Source: Poecilobothrus nobilitatus (taxonomy: Eukaryota; Arthropoda; Insecta; Diptera; Dolichopodidae). From it: a stretch of DNA of 64,000 nt. Location of the stretch: contig OX352772.1 in NCBI GenBank assembly GCA_947095535.1, forward strand, positions 34,863,445 through 34,927,444. Direction: 5' to 3'. A program made the position numbers and the translations under genes. Shown here one piece after another: positions 34,031 through 45,605 of this stretch (its first letter is position 1; the number at the start of each line of letters is the position of its first letter). The notes below the pieces were generated by a model. That model was given only the letters and a program-made list of their open reading frames with translations, was not told the DNA's origin and did no database searches.

Positions 34031-36044
34031 ATTATTTATAAGTACAAGGACAAGTTTTCTGAATTAAGTAAAACATTATTTTTTTTTATGATATTACAAT
34101 TTTTTAAAACCAAATTTGATTTATTTTGTAATTTATCATATTGAAAAATTGTCTGAACAGATTTAAGCAAATTATTTTCATTTTCTGATCGCTAATTGAA
34201 AAGTGCACTATAAGCCTTCCTGTCTTGCAGAACATACGAAATCTTTCTATGGCATGGGAAGTGATTATTTTAATTTTATTAAATAATAAATCAACTACAC
34301 CCCCCCCCCCCCTACCATTGTATAATCAATGACAATTATAAGCAAACATCACTTTTTTTTAGCAATCTATTTAAAACCTTAAATTACATAAAATAACAAT
34401 CATAACCCTATTAAGGTACTTAAAAAAAAATAAATAAAATAATTTTTAATTTTTCCTTTATTTATTCTTCCAAATTTAAAACGATTTAAAAAAAAAAGAA
34501 AACATAAAAACTAAATATAATAACAATTTAGTTCAATTTATTTATTTTCTTAATTTTCCTTTATAAAATTCCTCGCAAAAAAAAAAAAAAAGAACGAAAG
34601 CAACATAATTGGAGAGTTTTTCTTCCTTGTAATGGTTAAGATTAAAAAAAAAAAAAAAGAAAAAAGAAAAACGTCTCCAATAAAAAATAAAACAAAACAG
34701 AAATAAAAGTCTTGTAATTTTCTTTGTAATAAAACGATTGAAAATTGAAGTTTAAGAAAAAAACTAATTCTATACATATATAATATTAATATATATTTTA
34801 TATATAAACAAATAAATATATTTATATTAGGAGCATGCAAATAAACAGTTCTATCATTTAAGAGCACAAAATTTAAATTATTACAGGAAAAATATTTGCC
34901 CGTTTGATATAGGCAAATTAAAAATTTTCACTATTTGTCATCAAAACTTAGGTTAGGTTATAGGGTTGTAATGTTTTGCATACAATACATAATTTAGGGT
35001 AAGTTCGAAACTATAGTTACTTAACTCTTTTGTCTAAATAAAAAACTAATATCTCCATTAGACATTTTTTTCAAGCAGTGGACTCACTTTGCGGCAACTC
35101 CTATTTTACATATAACATAACTATCACTCATACTATGAATAAATACTTATCGCAAGTCTAACATAATAATGGATATATAACGCGTAACATACAAATCTTT
35201 ACATAGAATTTTCAAAAGTTTTAAAATCTTTAAAAGAAAAAACAGAACTTTTTGTAATCATCTCAACGCTTATAAAATTAACCTCTTCAATTTGGCATCA
35301 ATTTGTCTCTAAAAAAAAAAAACTTTTTAAGTGACTTCTTATTTAAAAAATCTATATACATATTTATAAACATCAGTATACATTTACATAAATATATATT
35401 TATAATAATATATATGTATGTATTTGTAAATCTTCATTATAAGGTAAAAGGTGAAATCACCTGAATTAGGTTAAAAATAAAAACTTTTCTTGTTTAAACT
35501 TTATCTTCTTGAAAATTTAAATTTATGAAAAAAAAAAAAAATTACAAAAATAGAATATTAAAAAATATGAAAAGTATAAAGTAAAAAAAAAAATAACAAA
35601 TACAACAAGCAACAAAAAAAAAACACTATAAAAGAGTCAAGTATAAAAAGAAATATAAAATGAAGAAAAACCAATATAATGAAAAATAAAAATTTAAAAT
35701 AAATAAAATATAAAAAATGAAAAGTGAATGTAAATATTATAAAAAAAAAAATAAAATATTTATTGAAAAAAAAAACTCAAAGATACCAAACCAACAAAGA
35801 CAACACCAAGAAAACAAACAAAAAAAAAATAAAACAAAATAACATCAACTAAAATAAGAGAACAAACCGTAAATAAACCGTTATTTGAAGTTAAGCTCCA
35901 CCACTTACTTATTCAGGTATATACAACAATTGTTTAGCCCTTAAGCGAATTTAACGTGTTTTTTTTTTGGAAAATTTTGTTCAAAATTTAAACTGCAATC
36001 ATTTAAATCAAAAAGGATGGAGTAAAAGAGTCTAAACATTTACA
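34031..36044. other. AT-rich non-coding stretch
   Basis: No gene was recognised. A run of about 12 C residues stands out at 34301-34312, unusual in this composition. A-rich low-complexity DNA fills 35525-35850. At 35916/35917 TTATTCAG|GTATAT is a weak acceptor-donor junction. The 105-codon minus frame at 34550-34867 runs over A homopolymers and is not credible. Confidence 0.55.
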
Positions 36045-36340
36045 GCTCGAAAATATTTTAAATGGTTATTAACTGGTTATTTTTTGCGATATTTGTCTCA
36101 ATGCGATATTTGGCACACTTACCGATAATATTCTTAATACTTTTTATTACCGAAATTGTGGAAATGTTTAGAATGAGATATACCCATTTGAAAATAGAAC
36201 GTTTTCAAACTTTGAGAGGCTGTAGCTTCGTAATGCGTATCGCTCCATTACACTATGTAGGAGTTTTGTAAACAGACGATCGAAAAAAATAGAACTAATA
36301 AGTAAAATTTTTTTTTTTAAATGCGCTAAAAAGTATCATA
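36045..36340 (-). repeat. Degenerate copy of the inverted-repeat arm, outer half
   Basis: It lies in the same orientation as the right arm. It carries GAGATATACCCATTTGAAAA, TTTTCAAACTTTGAGAGGCT, GTAGCTTCGTAATGCG and GTAGGAGTTTTGTAAACAGA with CG, ending AACTAATAAGTAAAATTTTT and AAATGCGCTAAAAAG. These match the arm end at 21200-21435 (CTGTAGCTCCGTAATGCG; GTAGAAGTTTTGTAAACAGA). The GGAC run is reduced to a single degenerate unit. The 69-codon frame at 36062-36271 lies inside this copy and is not a gene. Confidence 0.6.
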
Positions 36341-37899
36341 ATTTCTGTATACTAACTGTGACTAAGCTAAATTCAAATTATCAACATTTTATTCTTTTAA
36401 GTTTTTGTTTAATCCATCCCATTTAATTTAATTTTAAATTTAATATAACAGTCGTATTGTTTCTCTCTCTAACTCACAACCTGTTTAAAGTATGCTTGAT
36501 GAGATAAATTGAATTCGTTTCATTATATACTGAAGTAGGACAATTTTATTTTTTTACCCAAATTTTCTCAATTCAATTCAATTTTGTGTTTTTTTTTCTT
36601 CTTTTTATTCTTTTTAAAACCAACTTTTTCTTCAAAAGTCTAATATTTATTTGCACATATATGATTGAATCATCTTCTTTTCAGAATTTTGAGGCAAAGT
36701 ATATAAATGATTTGGTTACCAATATTATGCTTGAAATCATCATTCGTTTCTTTATTTTTTTTTTCAATTTTCAGTGATTCTAAAGTAAAACTGGAATACG
36801 CTACATAATATGAATTGTTCTTTCCTTCACTTGTTTTGTTCAAGATTAGCTACTAACAAGCAAGAATTTGGATGGTGAAATCAATTTACCTGTTCTTTAT
36901 TTTTATTTTTTTTTTTTGTGTCCTGAAGCTTTCTGATGATGCCTAAATGAAATTTTAAAGAGGAAACAGGAATTCAAAAGACAAAAAGCATGAAATAAAA
37001 AAAAATTGAAAATTTAAATTTGACTTCCTTTAAGAATTTTTTTTACCCCTTTCATCCTCATCAAATCGGTTTTTTTTTTTTGTATTCTATTTGAATTTTT
37101 AAATTTCACTTTTAAAAGTAGCTACCATTTAACATAAATGGAAATTTTGAAAAGGATAAAAAATTAGAAATTTATCCTTAAAAAATATTTCTTTTTTGAG
37201 AAATTCGAAAAAACTCCTTTGAAAATTTCATAAAAAAAAAATAAAGATTATTCAAAAATTTGCCTAAAAATTAACATAAGGCATTACGCTTATGTTGGTA
37301 AATTATCATTGTATTATCATTTGTATTATTGTTATTATTATTACCTATATAATATAACTGTTACATTATGTGTCCTGTATTTTTTTATTTTGTTGTAATT
37401 TTAATAAAAATATAGCATAAAAAATTTCTATAATAAAAGGATTTAAACATCTTCAAAACCTAATTTTTTATATAAAACTTTTCTTTACAAAAAAAGCCTA
37501 TTTAATAGCACACACTTATAAAATGCTTCCAAGTCTTTCATATAATAAACACAAAACAAAAACCGTTAGCTAAGCCAAAAAAACTTTATTTCTTGGAAAT
37601 ATTTTAAACATTATATTTCTCATTTAATTTGGCGTTCTTACTTGTTAGTCCTCCATCTTAAGATGCTCTTAAACTGAAAATATAGATATTTACTGTTTCG
37701 ACACAAAATAAAAGCACGAAAGATCATCTCTCAAAAATTTAGTTCAACTAAAATGAATCTTTTAAAATATTTTTTTTATCTACACATGTAAATATCAAAA
37801 CATTTCTTTATAGAATTATTTTTAATAAATAACTTCAATGTTTAAATATGTAGCTTTAATGTAAGGACTACAAGGTGTATAGAAACGCGTATAAAACAA
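36341..37899. other. AT-rich non-coding stretch
   Basis: No gene was recognised. A small perfect hairpin, AACATAAG-CTTATGTT with an 8-base loop, lies at 37273-37296. The remainder is A and T runs. Confidence 0.55.
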
Positions 37900-38180
37900 A
37901 ATAACATGACTTTTTCTTGGAATAAATATAAGATATATTCAAAAACAATATGGTGTTGTTCTTTTTGCGGTTTCACATATGAGGCATCAAAAACCCCAAA
38001 AACCTTGTCCGACAACTCCCCGGTGCTCCCCTGCTCGATTAAACGCTTGTCCAATCTTTTATATTTAACCCTTTTGAACCAATCTTTTATATTTAAAAAT
38101 CGAATAATTTTTCCCTTGCCGAAAACTCTCATTTCAGAAAAGTTCCCCCAATATCCTTTTCCTAAGATTCTACTTTTTTA
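37900..38180. other. GC-richer island with an exact 18-bp direct repeat
   Basis: This 280-base block is compositionally unlike its surroundings, including CTTGTCCGACAACTCCCCGG and TGCTCCCCTGCTCGATT at 38005-38041. CCAATCTTTTATATTTAA occurs exactly twice, at 38051-38068 and 38079-38096. It is open on both strands (minus 37842-38132 with GKGKIIRFLNIKDWFKRVKY; plus 37906-38181), but neither product is recognised and each frame includes the DNA repeat. A decayed element fragment is the likeliest explanation. Confidence 0.35.
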
Positions 38181-38776
38181 ATACTTCAAGAACGGCCATT
38201 ATTACTGGACGTGTAGATCTGCTTTCACATACTTCCTACAGCTATTATAGAAGTTTCTGCTTTATCTCCGATGAAAAACATCAGATATTAATCTTTTTAC
38301 TATATCTGATTCCATCCCAAAAATCCTTCGTGTGACATAATATAATACTTAGATATATTTCAAGAAAAGTAATATAAAAGAAAAATTGCATTACTTTAAT
38401 TTTATTTTTAAAACAAAATATGTGATTTTAATAAAAAAAAATAAACCATAACCCAAGTACGAATAATGAGTTGAAGCTAAAAAAGAGAATTGATCTTATA
38501 AAATTTATTGTATTGCCATTGGGCGATACTAAATACAGTGTAGGAACAAACTTCAGTATAGCTTTTTCAAACACTTTTAAAACATCAAAATTAACATCAT
38601 CTGATAGAAAACTGCATTAATATTTTTGAATTTGATTGATCCTTCAGATCTTTAAGAAAAAATTAACTTTCTCGACAAACTTTTTCATTTAAATATGATT
38701 CAAATGGGTAATAAAAATTTTAATTTTTTGAATATTTGAAAATAAAGTAACTGATGCCCGGCTATAGAGATTTCCC
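38181..38776. other. AT-rich non-coding stretch
   Basis: Nothing recognisable between the GC-richer island and the poly(T) tract that marks the LINE tail. Confidence 0.6.
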
Positions 38777-39490
38777 TTTTTTTTTTTTTTTTTTTTACGA
38801 GGGTCGGTGGAAAACATCAAAAGTCACTCAAAAGAACTGCACGAGATTCCTCTGAGTAGTGTTGGACTCTAACCAACCAAAACCACCCCCCTTTAAAACC
38901 AAACTATAGGATTGGACCTTTAATACATAATCATATAATGTACAGCTTGGTTTTGGGGAAAAGGATGGGGGAAGGATTACTTGGGTGTTTGAATATAGGA
39001 AAATTGGGATTATGGAGGATGAAGGGAAAAATTTGGATAGTTATTTTGAAGAAGGATGTTAGTGTTCTTCTTGAATTTCGATATATCGTACACAAATGAA
39101 TTACCAAATTTGGGAACACATGTGCGGGCAGAAGGTTCCATAAACGCTACGTGCGCATGACAAACGAATTTCCGAATGCTGTATTGCGCCATCTTTCCAG
39201 TTCGACAGTGTATGGGTGGGCATCTGTTGCACTCCTCGTTTCACGTTGGAAAACTTTGAGTGGAGGCATCAATTGTTTTATTTCTTTAGAACAGGTGTTC
39301 ACGCCTACAAGATATCTATAAAAGAGGGTCAATGACCCAACAGTACGGCGATGGCAAAGTAGAGTGAGCGTTGAGGTGACACTGGGGTCGCCAATAAGGC
39401 GAATAGCTCTGTTTTGCACTTTGCAACGAATAATTGATAAAAAAATGTTAAAAAGGCAGTAAATTGCAGTAGTTTGTCTGAAAAGCATCT
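38777..39490 (-). mobile_element. 5'-truncated LINE with 3' UTR and poly(A) tail
   Basis: On the minus strand the order is the C-terminal end of a LINE pol ORF (about 39450 to 39030), a 3' UTR of about 220 bases ending CACCGACCCTCGT, then a run of about 20 A residues (a T run at 38778-38798 on the plus strand). Direction, tail and loss of all upstream domains are typical of target-primed reverse transcription that stopped early. The coding part carries at least one in-frame stop and one frameshift, so the copy is old or was defective. No clear target-site duplication was found. Confidence 0.75.
39030..39488 (-). pseudogene. LINE pol C-terminal remnant (Jockey-like), broken
   Basis: The frame reads VQNRAIRLIGDPSVTSTLTL, LCHRRTVGSLTLFYRYLVG, then ATDAHPYTVELERWRNTAF and GNSFVMRT. 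This is the conserved tail after the reverse transcriptase in Jockey-type insect LINEs: an RRAIRLIGDP motif, HRR...LFYRY, AHPY, and NSFxxRTxRLWNxLP. A TAG follows RT, after which the same frame continues RLWNLLPAHVFPN, matching the family. The reading then shifts to another frame for YDISKFKKNTNILL, matching the usual YNLxxFKxNxNxxL end. The reverse transcriptase catalytic core lies upstream and is absent. The clade is judged by eye only. Confidence 0.72.
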
Positions 39491-42400
39491 ATTTCTATCG
39501 CTTCTCGAAAAATTTGGATCAACTTTTTAAAAACTTGTTTTCAAGCATAGTTTAATGGAAAAAACACCTTGATATTTTTAACTTTAAATTCAATAATCTA
39601 AGACAACCACAGAAAATAAACTACATCTCTCTATAATATCCTGTCTTCATATTATTATATCAAGAGGTAATTTGATACAGATAATGACAATTTTGTTAAA
39701 TTTGTTTCTGTAAAAAATAAATATTAAACAATAAAATAATGACAATTTCTAAACCTTAAAGCTCTTGATGCAACAAATCTGGTGCAAAGTTAATTCAAAT
39801 CATTCATTATTTAATATTAACTATTATTTAACTTTTTCATATTAAATAATTATGTCTTTTAAATCCAGATTTTTGATAGCTTACATCTTCTAAGTTTATC
39901 TAATACAAAAACATTTATTATCCTTTTGTTATGCAATTTTTTCTTACAGGATTAAATTCGGATAATATTTAAATCATAAATTTTTTATTTAATATACTTG
40001 AAATTCATTTTTTTTTTTTTGCTTATTTTAATTTTTGATTTTAAATCCGTTTATTTAAAAAAAAAAGTGTATTACCAAAAAAAAACTCTCCTAATTTTAA
40101 TACCAAATTAATCCCAAAAAAAAAAATTAGAAAATGACATTAAAAAAAGGGAAAAACCATTTTAAAAATATAAAGGATGAAAACAGGATGAACAAGAAGA
40201 AATCAGGATGAAAAGTTGTTAAAGAAAAGCAATTATCTCTTAATAATAAAAAAAAAATGAACGAAAGAAAACAAAAATGAAAGTTAGAAAATTTGTTTTT
40301 TTTTTTTATTTTTATTGTTATTGTAGGCCTTCATTTTAATACAAATAAAAAGCAAATAAGTATAAAGTTTTAATACGATTTAAACCTAATCGTCTAAATC
40401 GTCCGTCGGGCAATGCAAATTTGCTATAATTTATATACTAAGAGACCAATACTGCCATAATATATATATATGAGCTGCTGAGATGTACTTCTATTTAATG
40501 GAATTGGTGTGCTGCTTCATCACCATTAACTCTTTTCTGTCCTTCCTCATTCCCGTGGATCGCAAGAGATTATAAAAACATTTCTTTAAAATAAATACTT
40601 TTGAAAGCTCAGACGTTGGAAAACATTTTCAAATATATAGTATATAGTATTATATATACTGTGGTCTGTAAAGGCAGGCGAAGTACAATCTTAAAACAAA
40701 AAAAAAACAAAACTTATCCTTTTAATGTTATATTTCATTTAAAAGGCCATTTGAATTTAACCGCATTTTTAAAAGACAAAGAAAAAAACAATGTACTTAC
40801 AGATGCTAAATTGGAACTAAGCGACTTAAAAAAAAAAAATTTTTCTTTTTAATGTTATATTTTATTTAAGAACCCCTTTACTATTTAACCTCTTGATTAA
40901 AAGACATCAATAACATCATACTATAATGGTTGCTTATTACAACACTGCAACATAGTGGTTCTATCCATTTCCCTGTTTTTTGAGAGCCTAAAGTTATGGT
41001 TAACCTTTACTCTTTTACATTTTAAAAAATTTAATATTGCAAATCGTAATTGCGATTTCGTTCATAGTAAAAATACAATTATTTTTCTCATATTATCGCT
41101 GTGATTAATTTTTGATCGTTTGAAGCACTTTAAAAAGAAGACAACAAAAAATCAAATCTAAAAACTGAATGGAAAGCGATGAAATAAATTATTTTTGTTG
41201 CCTTGTGCTTACCTTTATTCACACATTTTCCGCGAAAAACAAAAATAAATAAATAAATAAGAAAATCTTATCATCTCAATTTTTGATGTGTTCTATTCTT
41301 TCGTTACCAGGTTTTATTGTCTTTATTAGCTATATTTTGAAAACCTTATTTCAAAAAGAAAAGAAAAAGAAAAGGAAAGGAAAAAAATACAAAGGAAGAG
41401 TAAAAAATAAATCAATTGAGAACACAGCTTTCAGTTTTCCTCTCTTTTCTTCAAAAAAGTAAATGGTTTTCCTTTTTTTTAAACATCACAAACCAAGCCT
41501 AGTCTCATTTTTATTAAATCTTCTTTTTTTTTTAAATCACGAACAAATCCCTCATCTTAAATCTTCTAAGAAATCTTGTGGAAGAAGATTTTATTATCTC
41601 TCACACTCATGATCATGCTTGACATCTCATCTCTTTCTTACAAACTCTATTAACCACTTTAAACTCTTTAAAAAGGTACAAAAAAAACTAAGCAGATGAT
41701 GATGTCTTTGCTTCCGTACAGTGTAAAAATCAAATAAATACTCTGGAACAATATTATATCCCCTTTTTATATTTTATTAACCATTATTCTGAATTTGTTT
41801 TATTTTTTTTTTTCAAACTAACTGTAAAATTCAGGTGCTCAATGTTTAGAATATGAATAGAACCACTTCTAAAATCGCTTCTTTTCTTACTCCTGCATTG
41901 TTTTGTTAACCTTTCCAAATCATAAACCAAAGAACATCTTATGTATTTCTTATTTATGATTTGATGAATCTTCTGGGTGACAAAAAAACAAAAGTAGGAT
42001 AAGTGATCAAAATTCCATAAAGAACTGGTAAAAAAAAAAGAAACCATTTCATCCTTTTTGGATGTTGATTTCAAAATAAAATAAAAATTTTTTAAATCAG
42101 ATTTTTTATTTAGCTTCATCTCCAGACTTTTTTTAGACGATTTGTTATTATTGTTTTGATATTCTCTATGGCATTCAGGATGATATCATCTACCTATGAG
42201 TTTTGACGCTCTCTTTTATAATGATTTTTTAACCGATATTTATTTTTTTTAATTTTTTTGTTTTTTAATAGGTTTAACCGTTCTGATTCTTTTCATTTCA
42301 GCCTTTTATTTTATTTTTGGTTTTTTTTTTCCTTCATAAAATACACGTTTTTTTTACCATTAAAGTGTTTATGTGGTTTTGGTGTGTATTAGATTGGATT

Positions 42401-42982
42401 TGTTTATTCCAATCAATGGGGTGAGATAATTTCATGTGCATGTATATATGATTAAGATGGATATAAATATAATTTTCAATTACAAAAAAAATTATTTATC
42501 TAGTTTTTTGGTTCTAATCTAGTATCAATACAAGTTAATACATTTTATGGAATTTTTCTTGTTAGGGGACAGCTACTATTAATTATTCTGGATAATTGCA
42601 TTTTTTTTTCAATATGAGCCGAACGGGATATAAATCCAGACCCTTTGACTGAAAGATCGGCCATTTAAAGGCGGCAGTACTTTACATGTAAATTCCAATC
42701 GTACTGAACCACTCTAATTATAAAGTTCATATAATGACAAAGTGAGAAACTAAAGACTGTAAACTCGGCATCTTACAATCGTTCACTATTTTTTTTTTTT
42801 GAAATCTAATAAATATACTGCAATGTAAGTTTTATTTCATGATTAATAGTAATTTCATCAATTTATAATCAAGCTTTGCAGTTGACTAAAATTAAAATCA
42901 TTATACATTATTAATTCATTAATTACATTCTTTTAAAAAATTTTTTATTTAAATAAAATTTAACTTTTTATTTTTTCTATAG
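39491..42982. other. AT-rich non-coding stretch
   Basis: No gene was recognised over 3.5 kb. Two strong acceptor-like tracts (TTTTTTCTTACAG at 39949 and TTGTTATTGTAG at 40325) have no nearby donor. The 111-codon minus frame at 41784-42119 has slightly better composition than most (DEMVSFFFTSSLWNFDHLSY and a later SLVYDLERLTKQCRSKKRSD) but shows no domain. I leave it uncalled. An AAGG-type purine tract lies at 41355-41400. Confidence 0.5.
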
Positions 42983-43001
42983 ATATCCGAATTTGGTGCA
43001 G
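42983..43001 (+). other. Candidate 19-nt microexon or recursive-splice exon
   Basis: A pyrimidine tract, TTTTTATTTTTTCTATAG, ends at 42982. The 19 bases ATATCCGAATTTGGTGCAG follow, then the donor-like GTATGT at 43002. Both boundaries fit fly splice consensus. The second boundary, TGCAG|GTATGT, also resembles a regenerated splice site. Evidence is limited to these two signals, and chance pairing is possible. Confidence 0.2.
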
Positions 43002-45554
43002 GTATGTACTAATATCATTTTAACTTATCTCTGCGAAGGATAAGCGCTCCTTACTCACTTATCTTATTGCAGTGGTCGTACTTAAAATAAAATAAAGGTT
43101 TGCGCCTATATGCTATTTGAGTTGAAGAAGTTCTATATTTCAAAATTTCTGATTTAAAGAGGCTGTATAATTTTAAATCATATGTTTTAAAAAAGATAAT
43201 CAATTTTAACATTTCTATGGTAACTTAAAGCAATTATATCTTTCGAGATTTTTAAATCATTATTGATGTTCATATCTCTTTTTAATATTATTCAGAAATT
43301 GAAAAACAATGCTAGGCTTCCATCAGTCATTAACAAATAGTAGGTATATTAAAACCTTAGTTATAATATAGCCTATACAGGATCAACCAGCTATATAGCC
43401 TATTCAGAATCAACCAGATTAGTCAGATAAGTTTAAAAATGTAAATAGAAATTGAGTTTTATGCAAAATTCGTCCAGTTCAAAAAATTAGTTTGTGCGAT
43501 TTCTGATTCGTTAGAAAAATTTATCTGAGGTCGTTGCAAATCTAGATGAGTTTGAAATTTTTTTTTTTTTACTAAAAGAGGTCTTCCAAAGAATGAGGGG
43601 GATCTTCTAAAGAATAACAAAAATACCCTTCTGGTAGTGTCAGATTGAACCTAAATCCAGCTCCTTCTTTAACCAATATAATGGAATAAAATTCCGTAAC
43701 TGCTAACGTATTATATTGACTAAGGCATATAATAGTAAAGGATAGGACAGGAATACGGAAACTTTAAATTTGGGAATGACACTACAGAGGAACATTAAAT
43801 TTCCCTATTATAATTACTACTTTGTTATCAGTGACGAAGCCATCAACAGTTACAACAATTTGAAGTATAGCTTCTTTTTGTAACTGAAAATCTTAGAGTT
43901 GATAGTAATCTTTTATGTGGTGACATCGAATTAATTAAACCCGTATCGAATTGTATAATAAATGGAGAAAACAAATTTAATAAATTCTGATATATTGACT
44001 CATTACTCATACATGCGCAAATAATAAATTTTAAAAATTATTTGGTTCATTATGAAGCTTTTTTAATAAATTTGTATGAGAAAATGGTTCTCTTTTTAGT
44101 TATTACACTTTTGACTCATATTTTAGGTTTAAGTTTTAAAATTTTTTTTTTTTAATTATACACATGACTGGAGGCATTAATAAAAACTATAGTTTTACTT
44201 CCCATCGTTACTGATTAAAATATAAGTTCCACAAATAGTATTGAAAATATAAACGGGGAATAAATTTAGTGTGAATTTGTGCAAATTATCTGAGCGATAC
44301 GAATGTGTAATTCAAGTAAGAGTGGAAATCCAAGGCACCAAAGTCCTTTTGTGACAAAGGTATTTCAAAGTTCTTTTGTGATTTGAACTAAATATTATCT
44401 GAAATCTATTTTAAAATTTACGATGGTATTTTTTTCAAAGTTTCTTTCTAGAACTCTTAACTTAGAGTTCAAAGTTAACATTTAAAACAATTTAAACGAT
44501 AGCTATTTACAAAAGTTTTTAATTTATTTTTATTTCCATTTAATGTGTTCCAAAAATTTTTAAATATTTAAAGTTTTAAATAATGCATTTTCGAAAGGAT
44601 TATTTGAAAAGAAACGTTATCGTATTATAGCCAAACAATATCTCATTATTTTTCAAATTATGAATTTTTTTTTAAATGTTTTTATGAATCTTAAATATTT
44701 TGCTAACGTCGGAATCTTAACTGAAATTTTTATGACATAAACTAGCCATTTTCTAAATAGTTTTTTATGAAATTTTATACTTATAACCAATTCAATGACA
44801 CTTAGTCTAAAAAATTAACATAAAAATCACTAAAAAATTCAAAGCCATGTGAAAGTTACGATCTTAATATGAATAAAAATCGTTTTTATTTAAGACAAAG
44901 CCAAACACAAAATATTTCTAAAATTTAATTTATTGCACCAGATTTACTTTAAATATCTTCTTATACAATTCCAACAAAAAAAAAAACAAATCCTGTAATC
45001 AAAAAAAAAAAAATAAATAAATAAAACATCAGAATAAAATTAAAATATGTATATAAGAAAGAGACAATCATTCCCCTTAAGAATATTTATAATGTCATCT
45101 CATTTAATAAAAATATAAAACATATTTTTTTTTTTTTTAACTTTTTAAAATATGCGTTTCTTATAATCCCATTGAGTATTCTAAAAATGTAACTATCCAC
45201 TAACCAGTCAGTCAAGCCAATCTTATATTAGTCGTTTCATCTTTTTGTTTCTTTTGGTTAAACATTGTAAATAAAATTATAGAAAAGAAAACAGAAAAAT
45301 CTTTAAGATATGAAATTCTTTAATTTTATTTATTTTTATTATAATAATTTTTGTTTTTTGATTATTTGTTATTTTTATATCCTTTGACAGCATTAAAAAG
45401 AGCCACGACAACGATATTAAAAAAATTTAAGATACCATGATATTTTTTTTCGTTATATCTGTTCAAGATTCATTCATTCATTCATTTTCAATACCTGTCT
45501 CAAAGTACCAAAGATCACAATATGCATCTTTTTAAACAACAAAAATATGTTCTG
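43002..45554. other. AT-rich non-coding stretch
   Basis: No gene was recognised. There are small local tandem duplications: a 27-bp unit at 43367-43420 (TATAGCCTATACAGGATCAA / TATAGCCTATTCAGAATCAA) and a unit with AAAGTCCTTTTGTGA / AAAGTTCTTTTGTGA at 44340-44383. Confidence 0.55.
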
Positions 45555-45605
45555 ACTTACCTGTATAAGAGGTAAGAAACGAATAAAAAACAACAGTAAA
45601 GAACT
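45553..45605 (-). promoter_or_regulatory. Candidate recursive-splicing ratchet point
   Basis: Read on the minus strand, a pyrimidine-rich tract (CTGTTGTTTTTTATTCGTTT, CTTACCTCTTATA) runs straight into CAG|GTAAGT, with the junction between 45561 and 45560. This is the arrangement of zero-length exons used for recursive splicing in very long Drosophila introns: a full acceptor joined to a full donor. The donor half is a perfect consensus. It would place a long minus-strand intron across this position. It is the best such site I saw. Confidence 0.4.

Noticed and set aside
34550..34867. 105-codon minus-strand frame resembling a hydrophobic protein.
   Set aside because: Its phenylalanine runs are read from A homopolymers on the plus strand. 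No domain was seen.
41784..42119. 111-codon minus-strand frame with moderately balanced composition.
   Set aside because: No recognisable domain, no GC shift relative to flanks and no repeat or splice context. I leave it uncalled but it is the best of the rejected frames.
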